DNA of 64,000 bases from Erythroxylum novogranatense (Eukaryota; Streptophyta; Magnoliopsida; Malpighiales; Erythroxylaceae): positions 32,369,005 to 32,433,004 of the forward strand of contig CM057224.1 of NCBI GenBank assembly GCA_029891385.1, written 5' to 3'. The notes under the pieces were generated by a model. That model ran no database searches. It was not told the origin of the DNA and worked only from the letters and a program-made list of their open reading frames with translations. Shown piece by piece: positions 35,615 to 47,239 of this stretch; positions within the stretch are counted from its first letter, which is position 1; every line of letters begins with the position of its first letter. The translations under genes were made by a program, and so were the position numbers.

Positions 35615-37217
35615 TGTTGAGAAATTGGGTCAGGATCCGATCCGAAATGTAACGGAATAATCACAAATTTTTTTCGTAATTTTTGAATTCCCAAAAACTA
35701 AGATCTATTTAATTTTATAAAATAATTAACACGAATCGTAATAAAGTGAAAATTTAATTTGTACTTTATTTTAAAGCTTAATCTTTATCTTGTTACATCC
35801 TTCGAACCATTTTCAAAACTGATTCGTCTTAACCACCGTAGCCGCACAAATTTTTGGCCTCTAACGGTATTCACAGAACAGGTTGAGAGAAATCTATAAC
35901 TTTTACAGAGAGGGTTAAGCATGAAGTGCTAACTCCATAGAGTTCAAGCCTATTTATAATAAGCTTTGAACGTTTTAGTAATTTAATTGAAATTAAATGC
36001 TAATTTAAACTTTAATTAAAACTACAAATAATTCTAATTAAATACCAATTATGTCTTCAAGATCTTATATTGATCTTTATTTATTAAATATCTCATATTT
36101 AATCATAAAGTTTCTCAAATTTTATAATCAAGTCTAACTTGATTAAATCAACTTTGCTCTCTCCAACCCATTTTATATGTGAGATCTATTAGTTTCTCAA
36201 ATATGTTGGCAATGATTATAAATTATAATTTTAATTCATAATTAGAATTAGATAAACTAAAACTCCTTTTAATTTATCTTTAATTCTCCAATTAAACAAT
36301 TTATAATCATAGATCAAAATTAGGCATCTAGTAGCGCATCATGACCACCCAAATATTTAAGAATGTCAAAGTAGTTTTGACTAACCTTTCCATGCATGAT
36401 TTTTCCATATAATTCAATCATTTCATCAACCAATGTTCCAATTAGACATAGAACATAGAATTAATGTCTACTCTACTTTAAGTCCAGTTATATTAGTTCT
36501 CCACCATTAACTATTGATTTAATTAATGATATTTGTAAATTGTTTACAAAATATCATTCCACCTTAGCTAAGGATTTCCTGAATCAATATTAATTAAGAA
36601 CAACGAAACATTCTCCTTAATTACTTTAGGGTGATGAATCCTATCTTGATCATTCAACTATCTCCATATAGTTCATGCTACATCTAATGACTACCGTTTA
36701 AATGACCTTTGATAAAATAGATCAAAAGTAGTATCAAAACATAACAATCCCCATACAAGATAACTTTGATGACCTTAAGTCAAAGGATCACTTATACAAT
36801 CATCACAATGAGAATTCCATAAGCATACAAGTAATATTCCAAATGAATTTGTCATATCAGGTCTATTTAGTGAACTTGTTCTCTAGTAAGCACCCATACG
36901 TTTGTTTAAGTTTCTCTATACTTTTAGCCTATGAGATTGACTACTTCCTTCATAAGGAAAAACAAAACGTGTTCTAGTCTTTTTCCGTTTTATTAATGTC
37001 CAATCATAATATAACAATGACTAGGAACATTTAGGAATAATACATAAATGCAATATGAATCTCATAATTATAATCTCATTATAATTTTATTTGCAATGTA
37101 TAATTATCTGATGAACTTTATCATATACATCTAAATATGTACAAGATAAAAAATGCTTGTAATTAATTTGTCACTAAACTACAACTAAATCGATTGGCTG
37201 TAGGACATAAACCAACA
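35615..37217 (-). mobile_element. 3' LTR of the LARD-like element
   Basis: Aligns over its full length with 52358-53971. On the minus strand it starts TGTTGGTTTATGTCC and ends CAATTTCTCAACA. The flanking polypurine tract identifies it as the 3' copy. Confidence 0.85.
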
Positions 37218-38834
37218 ATCTCCCACTTGCACTAAACCAATCGTTTAAGTATCATATACCATATCAACATACGGCGATTTTTCTACTATTGGCTTAATGA
37301 GAGAATTTTATATGATTCTCTATAGTAAGCATTTGCTTAAGTCTTACAACTCCCATCTTAATTATCATTATAATTAAGAACATTTGCCTAAACACATTCT
37401 TAGATCTTTGATGAGACATTAGCTTCTTATACATGCCCAATAGCTCTAATGTTCTGCAGTGCATTACTGTCTTGAACAATGCAAAGAAACTCTATCAAGT
37501 TCACTAAAGAACTTGTTGATCCAATTAATCATTTCCACTAAATGAAAAATGTATTATGGCTCAATTAACAACCATTGCTACATTGGAACCTTTCCAATCC
37601 TAAATGATATTGTTCTAAGTAAATAAACATTAATTAGGATTTACTTCTAATAACTCAAATATCAACTCATACATAGAGTAATGGATATATTTGATACTTC
37701 ACAAGTATCTGATATCTTAAATACTAAACATCTTTAGTATATTATCTATGCACTTGGACTTAGAATAAGTTAACAACGTCCAATCTATCTCTATAGATCT
37801 AATTCTCATTATTAAGTTGTTACCTTTTCATATCCAACCAGATTTGTTCTAGAAAATTATGTTTTTAACATTAAAAGTTAGAATTATTGTTCTCTATAAG
37901 CAATATGTCTCCACATACTCTCATTGAAGAGAACAACTATACTCCCACTAACCTTCTTGCAGATATAATTCACAATCATCTTCAAAACAAACTCTTTGAA
38001 TTCATCATGAAAGTGAATCTTTCAATATCTCATAACCTTTCAACTACACATCAAATGTATCATTAAAGGCATTAGTTCCAATTAGATGTATAGTCATGAG
38101 ATTCGAACCTTTTAAATTTCTTCTTACTCCCACTATTTATCTTGAGAACCATTCTCATATAAGCATACATTGAAACAAACAATTTGTTCAATAGGTCTAT
38201 AAGATTATATCCAACCTTTTGGATATCTCATAACCCTTTATTACCTATTTTAGTTCTAAACTTAATGGATTATATATATATGCTTCAACTAAGCATCACA
38301 TCCTTAAATCATTAGCTTTAACTATTTCAAAGTCTTAGCGTTTCATATCTAATATGAAAACTTGCTAATTGATTTAACTAGAACTATAGAAGGTAAGTCA
38401 TTGTACTAAGTATTGCTATAAAAGAAATACTATTGCATCATACAATATCTCATGTTGTATTTTACTCCTTACATAAGTCCATACACTTATGAATTTAGTT
38501 GTGAAGGAATTCATTAACGAATCTCATTTCCTATAGATAATCGAAAATTTAAAACTTACCATAATGATCTCATCGATGTGCTTTAGCATTCTAAATGCTT
38601 AATTTCTACTTAGATTTAAACAGTTTGAACTCTTCAAAATTTTAAATCATCATTTTATTTAATACATATGACTATATCACATAAAGTCATTAGTAATATA
38701 ATAAAATATAATATTATCCTTTTATGAATTGTTATTCCATTTAATACGTTACATGTATAAAATTTAACAATTCAATACCATCATCATCCTTTCACCAAAG
38801 GTTGATTTGGTTATTCTTCAACTTTACAAGTTTT
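37218..38834 (-). other. Internal, non-coding part of the LARD-like element (3' side)
   Basis: It begins with the polypurine tract complement at 37218-37231. The remaining 1.6 kb is AT-rich, and neither strand shows RNase H motifs that a Copia element would have next to its 3' LTR. It ends where Copia 2 is inserted. Confidence 0.6.
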
Positions 38835-39291
38835 TGTAGGAAAATCCCGGTGTGAGCATCACATGCCCACGGTGCGGAAAAAAAAAATTTTATTCCGGGA
38901 TCTTCTCGAAAGCCAGGATCCATGTGTTTATATAACAAACTCAAACCATAACGGCCAAAGGAGACCGTCTCTAACGGTATCCACGCAGAGATCGGAAAAC
39001 CTAACCGGGACAAACCCTTTGATCCGGGAATAGCTAGAACAAAGTAAAGAGTGCTAGCTCCTACCTTTGTCCTTAGAGAGCTTGGAAGAATCGATGGAGG
39101 AAGATGAAAATTGGAGAAGAAGAAAGCTTGATCGTTGGTGAGAAGAGAGAATGTTTAGGATTTTCTCAAAATCCCTTCCTTCCTTCTTTAAAAGCCAGCG
39201 TAGATCCACTTCTTTCTTCTCACCTTTTATATGTCTTATAACTCATTTAAAGACATATAAAAGCTAATGGTCATCAAGCTCCCACGTTAGC

Positions 39292-39331
<40 letters not shown>

Positions 39332-40722
39332 TTAAGATGACTAAGCCCCTCCTCCTTCATCCACGTTGCAAGTAATTAATATATATGTATATATATATAT
39401 ATATATATTAATTACTTAATTAATTAATAATATATATATATATAAATAAATGCTGAAGTGGTCCAGTCACACTAGGGTCGGTCCTACCGGCTTACCAGGT
39501 CCCGGTATTGAAAAAACTCCCGAAAATATTTTTCAACAATATCGATGTCGCGATCTCATCGGGACATATCTCGATCTTATCGGGATCCATTTAATCCGAT
39601 TGCTCTCCATATATTGGAACTCCGTCCAAAACTATTTTACGAATTCTCCGAGACACTCTTATGCGTGTGACCCATTAGGTTCCCGGTTATGTTGGCCACT
39701 TAGATCAACACTTAATCTAAGCAAGTCATGAGCGGTATCTAGCAACACATCATGACCCCCAATTGACCGGAAAGTAATTTGTTTAACGAATAAACATATA
39801 TTCATCATGAACCATATCACGAACCTTTCCATAGACAATTACCGTGCAATTCGTCCTTTCACCATGTTATACCCCACTTGGTTATGAGTATGGGCAATGT
39901 GTCAACTCTCACTAGACTGACTATGTCAAATCTAGTCCAAGTGATTTCAGTTCTTATCCTTGGACTCATTACTTAATACTTAATATGTCGATGAAGACAC
40001 TCTTCATGACATATGTACTCTGATCAGAGATTTCCAAGTAATGACCCTGACAAGAGGCCATGGGTATCATCTTCTGCTATCACAGAAGTGGTAAATCCTC
40101 TATTGGCTACTCAATTACCTTCGAATACCTCAAGCTGTACCCAAGCACCACCCTATGAGCGACCTCTGTAAGGCAACAAGGAATGGAGTCAAAACACAGA
40201 ATCAGTATCCAAGATATCCTTGAGCACCTCAAGTCTAAGGATACTTGCACCATTGCTATGATGAGATTATCACTGACATTAAAATAGGACATCCATGTGA
40301 TGATCTCATAGCAGGTCATCCAATGTACTTACTACCTCTAGTAAGCATCCACATCTCAACCCTAAATATCTCATACGTACAGTTTCTGAGATCCACTGCT
40401 TGATCAAATCAAGGAGCTTGAGATGTGCTAGTCTTTCCGAATTACCGATGTCCAGTCTCAGTAATCCTATGACTAGGGATAATTTAGATACTGACATAAT
40501 TGCACATGATAAGAATCTCAATAGTATGATCACATCATAATTTCCTTCATGCTATGTCATATATCATGGACTTCATTAATTTGCTTATTGATCAATATCA
40601 GTTCATAAATAATGAACATCAAATTAATGAAATATGCCTTTTCTTTATTTATTTATAAAAAATGTACACAATTTTGTACAAAACGTGCTAAAGGCGATTG
40701 CCTTCAGGGCACTACTCTAACA
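38835..40722 (-). mobile_element. Copia 2 3' LTR
   Basis: 1888 bp. It is highly similar to 45402-47239 and carries two TA-dinucleotide runs (about 39299-39330 and 39380-39440) that are longer than in the other copy. Confidence 0.9.
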
Positions 40723-41959
40723 ATCTCCCACTTGACCTAAATCTTCACTAATTGTAGTTACTTCACCAAGGTCTTTCATGACAAATTGTTTGGACAACCA
40801 AATCTTCACTAATTGTAGCATCGAGACATCGTTTCTTAGCAATAATATGTCATCTACATACAGCACAAGGAATACGATTGCAGTCCCATTAACCTTCTTA
40901 TACACAGTGTTCATCCAGATTTTGTGAGAAACCAAACTCTTTGATTACCTCATCAAAACGGATATTCCAACTCCTGGATGCTTGTTTCAATCCATAGATG
41001 GATTTCTGAAGCTTGCATACCTTTTCGCCATCATAGGAGGTGAAGCCCTCAGGTTGTGTCATATACACATCCTCAGCTAGATTTCCATTTAGGAAAGTTG
41101 TCTTCACATCCATTTGCCATATCTCATAATCATAATAAGTGGCAATGGCTAGGAGTATTCTAATGGATTTAAGCATTGTTACTGGGCTGAAGGTCTCGTC
41201 GTAGTCAACTCATTGTCTTTGACGAAAACCTTTAGCCACAAGCCTTGCTTTATAGGTAATTACATTACCATCCATGTCGGTTTTCTTTTTGAAAACCCAT
41301 TTGCACCCTATAGGTTTTATTCCTTCGGGTGCCTCAACCAAAGTCCATACTTGGTTTTCATACATGGAATCCATTTCTGACTTCATGTCTTGAAGCCATT
41401 TCTCAGACTCTGAACTCTTCAGAACCTCTTCATAGGTGGTAGGCTCATCATCTTCTATGAGCAATACGTCATTCTGTTCATTCACGAGAAATCCATATCT
41501 CTCGGGAACAGAGCGTATCCTACGTGACCTACGAATTTCGTGTGTTGTAGAAGGTTGAACTGTTACTTCATCTGTATGAGTCACAGTTTCAGGTTCAGGC
41601 AGTTGATCTGCGTCTATTCGAGCATCTTGAACTTCTTCAAGTTCTATTTTGCTCCCAATGTCTTCTTGTAAAAGAAACTCTTTCTCTAAAAAGACAGCAT
41701 GCTTAGAAACAAACACCTTTTGTTCCTCAGCAAGATAGAACTGATATCCCATTGTTTCTTTAGGATATCCTACGAACAAACACTTGTCAGATTTTGCATC
41801 AAGTTTATCTGACTGTGTCCGTTTCACATAAGCTGGACAGCCCCAAACTTTCAAATAAGTAAGATAGGGTCTTTTGTTAGTCCACATCTCATATGGAGTA
41901 ACATCAACTGTCTTTGATGGAACTCTGTTTAATAAGTAAACAATTTGTCTCGATTGCAT
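40723..41959 (-). pseudogene. Copia 2 pol, part 2: end of integrase and truncated RT
   Basis: 41959-41210 carries the end of integrase (PYEMWTNKRPYLTYLKVWGC, KCLFVGYPKETMGYQFY) and the start of RT (IGCKWVFKKKTDMDG, YKARLVAKGF). A stop after RQRQ (41210) interrupts. 41176-40898 continues with MLKSIRILLAIATYYDYEIW, MDVKTTFLNG and IYGLKQASRSW. 40935-40717 carries the catalytic YVDDILLLRND and FVMKDLGE, then runs straight into the polypurine tract. The end of RT and all of RNase H are absent. A 19-bp direct repeat marks the break. Confidence 0.85.
40739..40818. repeat. 19-bp direct repeat at the Copia 2 RNase H deletion
   Basis: AAATCTTCACTAATTGTAG occurs at 40739-40757 and 40800-40818. The first copy lies directly beside the polypurine tract, where the rest of RT and RNase H should be. 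Confidence 0.85.
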
Positions 41960-41971
41960 ACCCCAAAGGAT

Positions 41972-43327
41972 TTAGGTAACTTTGCAAAACCCATCATGGA
42001 TCGTACCATGTCTAACAAGGTACGATTTCTCCTTCGCCACACTTGTTGTCTTTGTGTGTGTCTGAGGAGTCCATTGAGATAATATCCCATTATCTCTGAG
42101 ATAATTCAAAAACTCTTGGTCTAAGTATTCCCCACCACGATCTGATCGTAATGTCTTGATACTTTTCCCAAGTTGGTTTTCTACTTCATTTCTGAATTGT
42201 TTGAACTTTTCAAATGCTTCAGATTTGTATCTCATCAGATACAGGTACCCATATCGAGAATAATCATCGATAAAGATAATGAAGTAAAGAGAACCACTTC
42301 TAGCATGGATTGACATCGGACCACATACATCTGAATGTATTAGGTCTAATACTCCAGTCACTCGTTCACCCTTTCCCTTAAAGGGTAACTTAGTCATATT
42401 GCCTAATAAACAAGATTCGCATGTGTCATATGATTCATAATCAAATGACCCTAAACTTCCACTCTTATGGAGCTTAGCTATGCGTCTCTCATTTATATGG
42501 CCAAGGCGACAATGCCATAAGTAAGTTGATTTTAAATTATCTCGTTTATGTCTTTTCGTGTCATTGACAATTATTATTGGATGTGACATATCTAATATGT
42601 AAATTCCATTGAATAATGTACCAGTACCATAAAGCATTCCATTCAAACCAATAGAACAACCATTGTTACTAAAAGTCAAATGGAAACCAGCTCTATTTAA
42701 ACAAGAAACAGACAATATGTTCTTTGTTAATACAGGTACAAAATAACATTCATCCAATTTAATTACAAGCCTAGTGGGGAGTGACAAAAAGTAAGTGCCT
42801 ACGGCTAATGCAGCAACTCTTGCTCCATTTCCCACACGCAGGTCTAGTTTTCCCTTTATGAGCTGTCTACTGTCCCTGAGGCCCTGCATATCATTGCATA
42901 TGTGTGAGCCACAACCGGTATCTAATACCCATATGTTATGATCAGAAACAGTATTAACCTCAATGACAAACATACTTGAAGAAGTCGAGGCATCTGATGC
43001 CTTCTTCTGCTTCAATTCCTCCAGATAGATTTTACAGTTTCGCTTCCAGTGGCCAGTCTTGCCACAATGGAAGCAAGTTCCTTTTGGTGCAGTTTCTTTG
43101 GTTTTCTTCTTGGCTAGACTTCCTTTGAGATGCTCACGATAAACTTTCTGATCCTCATCAGAAGTATCGACAGCAAGTGGATCAGGAAGTGGAACATCTA
43201 GGACATATCCTAGTTCCTCAGACCTGAGAACAATTCTCAGATTTATCAGCCAATCTAGAAAGTTAGGTCCAGTTAATTTGCTCGAGTCCATTAGTGAGCG
43301 CAAATTCACACTGGAAGTCATCTTCAA
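41972..43327 (-). pseudogene. Copia 2 gag, protease and integrase (451 codons open)
   Basis: The frame starts MKMTSSVNLRSLMDSSKLTG, the usual Copia gag opening, and includes FLDWLINLRIVLR. It then goes quickly to the zinc knuckle CFHCGKTGHWKRNC at about residues 96-109, where family members have roughly 200 or more residues before it. A central part of gag therefore appears deleted in frame. The protease site is VLDTGCGSHI. Integrase has HCRLGH, then CESCLLGNMTKLPF, and the core DVCGPM, IDDYSRYGY and LRSDRGGEY. After GILSQWTPQTHTK the frame shifts out of the PQHNG-type block, and a stop follows. The remaining pol continues in another frame from 41959. Confidence 0.85.
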
Positions 43328-43483
43328 TAACCTAAAGGGAAAGAGAGAAAGAATGTTAGAATAGAATTACATGCATGATCATAAGGACTTGCATGTCATG
43401 CATATGGCTCCCACTAGTTTCAAAGAATCCATAACTCTCAGTACGAATCCAAGAAACATTATGACAAAATGTCCTAGTGGGTC

Positions 43484-43665
43484 GATATCCGATATTACTA
43501 ACAATGACCTTGGGTTTACCCAACAAGCCACCTTAGGTCAATCGGTAGGTATCAGTCATACCAATTACATCTTAGATATCCGACATTACTAAAATGACCT
43601 TGGGTTTATCCAACAAGCCACTTTAGATCAATCGGCAGGTATCGGTCATACCAATTACTTTATAG
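43484..43665. repeat. 91-bp tandem duplication in the Copia 2 leader
   Basis: Copies begin GATATCCGATATTACTA (43484) and GATATCCGACATTACTA (43575). Both contain GACCTTGGGTTTA(C/T)CCAACA and TCATACCAATTAC. Confidence 0.8.
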
Positions 43666-44101
43666 ATGCAACTATCGACTAGTGCTATCAACTCGTGATG
43701 TATGCACACACATTGGGTTATCAACTCTTGATGCGCGTATCGATGTACACTACCCAATTTCGCCTCTGTCCACGTTGACCTTGAGTTTACTCAACAAATC
43801 AACGCTTCTAGTGAAAACCGACCCATTAATCCGAAAATCTTATTTTCATGGTTCGAACATATTCGTATAGAGTGAGCTTGGGTTTACCCAACAACCCAAC
43901 TCTATAAGAACTCTGGTTCTCCCCATATTAATGGAAGACGTGAGTTTTCATATTAAGTGTGAGGGTTTACAGGTCTCATCTACTTCTTCTCCAAGCTATA
44001 GGATTATAGTCACCATGACTATATGGAATGATTTAGGGCAATTCATCAATCACATTGAATCTATACCTAAAATCATCCATCATCCCACCTATGCATGTTG
44101 T

Positions 44102-44275
44102 AAGTCGACTTGTGTATGTATAAGTCGACTTATGCCTCTGTATAAGTCGACTTATGCAAGTGTAAGTCGACTTATGCAACTGTGCACGAACAAGTCGACT
44201 TGTAACATTGTGCAAGTCGACTTATGCATCTACAGTGCACAGACAAGTCGACTTGTTCATTGTGTAAGTCGACTT
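44102..44275. repeat. Array of eight AAGTCGACTT palindromes
   Basis: The perfect 10-bp palindrome AAGTCGACTT starts at 44102, 44122, 44144, 44164, 44192, 44214, 44245 and 44266. Spacing is 20 to 31 bp, with variable spacers rich in TGCA and TGTG. It lies in the leader between the PBS and gag of Copia 2. Confidence 0.95.
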
Positions 44276-45390
44276 ATCCGTGTGAAATTGCTATCTAATC
44301 GGCTAATTTCTCAATCCGTGTAGTTCAAATTCACAACACCAAGTCTATTACACTTTACCTTGATGTACAAATGAAACACTTTCATTGTTGCTTACCGTAT
44401 ATAGTCAAACTATACATGAAAAACTTGAAATCGATGAATACGCTGTTATTCACTTAGATTTCCAAATAATTTGGTGAATATCAAATTATCACCCTACGTA
44501 TCTCTAGGTAGTCTACACTTTATCAAGACTACTTCGGCACTGGTCACAAAATTTATGACGGTCAAAACAATCAAGATAAGGGAATATACTAACGAGACGC
44601 TAATGAGACACATTTGACATCCGAAAATTGTTTGGAAACCGAATTTCAAGAAAATCAATTTGGCAAGCATGCAACATCAATGTAACACATTTTCAATCAC
44701 ATTAAAAATGATCCAAGGCATTGGAACTTAAATCTACACAATTTCTTATTTCAAACAAAACAGCTCCAGCAACTTTCTCAAAACTGCTAAGCTTTGCCTT
44801 TTGCTTGAAAAACTCATTTAAACAATTTCAATAAAATCTGAGAAAATTACAGTGGTTACTACATGTTCACAAAATGCTCCATGAATGTTTTCAGGATTTA
44901 TTTCCATAAAAAACTCATTCAACCTTAGCAACTAAGCCAATATAGAATCTGTGTTCCTCAACACAGTTATTCCCAGCAGCACACAATAAATTCTCAAATA
45001 AATAGTAAATCATCTCGAAAACATTTTTATTTTCTCATAGACATTAATAAAAATCTTAGAGACATGTTGGTAAAAGCAAATCCGAAAAAACAATTTTTCT
45101 ACAATTTATTCTCGAATTTATAAGCATGCCTGTTCAAGGAATGTGCACAAAGACCGCAACCAGAACATTAGGGAATAAATTAACAAAACCATATCAAATC
45201 AAATTGATAAATTCCGAGCTTCCACAGATATATACAACAACATCTTGTGAACATATCTGGGCAAGAAAATTTCGAAAACATAATCTCTATACTGAATTCG
45301 AAATTCACTCAATTAACATGCATCATCGTCACAAGCTATAGGCAGCTCCGACCTAGTCATGGTTTCTTCGTTATATACGACACAAGTGGC

Positions 45391-45400
45391 TTTGATACCA
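45391..45400 (-). other. Copia 2 primer-binding site
   Basis: TGGTATCAAA on the minus strand, one base after the LTR end (CCTACA-G-TGGTATC), complementary to the 3' end of initiator Met-tRNA as in most plant Copia elements. Confidence 0.85.
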
Positions 45401-45401
45401 C

Positions 45402-47239
45402 TGTAGGAAAATTCCGGTGTGAGCATCAAATGCCCATGGTGCGGAAAAAAAAATTGTTCCGGGACCTTCTCGAAAGCCAGGATCCATGTGTCTATATAAC
45501 AAACTCAAACCATAACGGCCAAATGAGACCGTCTCTAACGGTATCCACGCAAAGATCGGAAAACCTAACCGGGACAAACCCTTTGACCCGGGAATAGCTA
45601 GAACAAAGTAAAGAGTGCTAGCTCCTACCTTTGTCCTTGGAGAGCTTAGAAGAATCGATGGAGGAAGATGAAAATTGAAGAAGAAGAAAGCTTGATCGTT
45701 GGTGAGAAGAGAGAATGTTTAGGGTTTTCTCAAAATCCCTTCCTTCCTTCTTTAAAAGCCACCGTAGATCCACTTCTTTCTTCTCACCTTTTATATGTCT
45801 TATAAATCATTTAAAGACATATAAAAGCTAATGGTCATCAAGCTCCCACGTTAGCCTTATATATATATATATATATATAAAAGTTAAGATGACTAAGCCC
45901 CTCCTCCTTCATCCACGTTGCAAGTATATATATATATATATATATATTAATTACTTAATTAATTAATAATATATATATAAATAAATGCTGAAGTGGTCCA
46001 GTCACACTGGGGTCGGTCCTACCGGCCTACCGGGTCCCGGTATTGAAAAAACCTCCGGAAATATTTTTCAGCAATATCGATGTCGCGATCTCATCGGGAC
46101 ATATCTCGATCTCATCGGGATCCATTTAATCCGATTACTCTCCATATATTGGAACTTCTTCCAAAACTATTTTACGAATTCTCCGAGACACTCTTATGCG
46201 TGTGACCCATTAGGTTCCCGATTATGTTGGCCACTTAGATCAACACTTAATCTAAGCAAGTCATGAGCGGTATCTAGTAACACATCATGACCCCCAATTG
46301 ACCGGAAAGTAATTGTTTTAACGAATAAACATATATTCATCATGGACCATATCACGAACCTTTCCATAGACAATTACCGTGCAATTCGTCCTTTCACCAT
46401 GCTATACCCCACTTGGTTATGAGTATGGGCAATGTGTCAACTCTCACTAGACTGACTATGTCAAATCTAGTCCAAGTGATTTCAGTTCTTTTCCTGGGAC
46501 TCATTACTTAATACTTAATATGTCGATGAAGACACTCTTCATGACATATGTACTCTGATCAGAGATTTCCAAGTAATGACCCTGACAAGAGGCCATGGGT
46601 ATCATCTTACGCTATCACGTAAGTGGTGAATCCTCTATTGGCTACTCAATTACCTTGAATACCTCAAGTCGCACTCAAGCACTACCCTATGAGCGACCTC
46701 GTAAGGCAACAAGGAATGGAGTCAAAGCACGAATCGGTATCCAAGATATCCTTGAGCACCTCAAGTCTAAGGATACTTGCACCATTGCTATGATGAGATT
46801 ATCACCGACATTAGAATAGGACATCCATGTGATGATCTCATAGCGAGTCATCCAATGTACTTACTACCTCTAGTAAGCATCCACATCTCAACCCTAAATA
46901 TCTCATACGTCAGTTTACGAGATCCACCGCTTGATCAAATCAAGGAGCTTGAGATGTGCTAGTCTTTCCGGATTACCGATGTCCAGTCTCAGTAATCCTA
47001 TGACTAGGGATAATTTAGATACTGACATAATTGCACATGATAGGAATCTCAATAGTATTTCCTTCATGCTATGTCATATATCATGGACTTCATTAATTTG
47101 CTTATTGATCAATATCAGTTCATAAATAATGAACATCAAATTAATGAAATATGCCTTTTCTTTATTTATTTATAAAGAATGTACACAATTTTGTACAAAA
47201 CGCGCTAAAGGCGATTGCCTTCAGGGCACTACTCTAACA
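45402..47239 (-). mobile_element. Copia 2 5' LTR
   Basis: 1838 bp. It is the PBS-flanked LTR and matches 38835-40722 closely. It has shorter TA runs (about 45857-45878 and 45926-45948), plus scattered small indels. Confidence 0.9.

Larger units (their letters stand above)
43328..45401 (-). other. Copia 2 long untranslated leader
   Basis: About 2.07 kb separates the 5' LTR from the gag ATG. There is no long frame. It contains a 91-bp tandem duplication (43484-43665), the palindrome array at 44102-44275 and the PBS at its far end. TTGGGTTTACCCAACAAGCC-like phrases also occur in the LARD internal region (about 48190, 48450), so the two elements share leader sequence. Confidence 0.65.
38835..47239 (-). 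mobile_element. Copia 2: Ty1/copia element nested in the LARD-like element
   Basis: LTRs lie at 38835-40722 and 45402-47239. Each starts TGTAGGAAAAT and ends CTCTAACA on the plus strand. PBS complement TTTGATACCA (45391-45400) and polypurine tract GTCAAGTGGGAGAT (next to 40722) give minus-strand orientation. The internal region has a long leader, gag, protease, integrase and RT in Copia order. It is defective: gag is shortened, there is a frameshift in integrase, a stop at the RT start, and RNase H is missing. Flanks GTTTT and ATTTT match at 4 of 5 bases. The two LTRs are very similar and differ mainly in TA-repeat length, so the insertion is fairly young. Confidence 0.9.

Noticed and set aside
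44102..44275. CRISPR-like array
   Set aside because: Repeats are only 10 bp and palindromic, spacers vary from 10 to 21 bp and there are no cas genes; this is the leader of a plant retrotransposon.
45247..45597. 116-codon plus-strand ORF overlapping the Copia 2 LTR boundary
   Set aside because: It crosses the PBS and LTR end on the antisense strand, so it is not a gene of the element or host.
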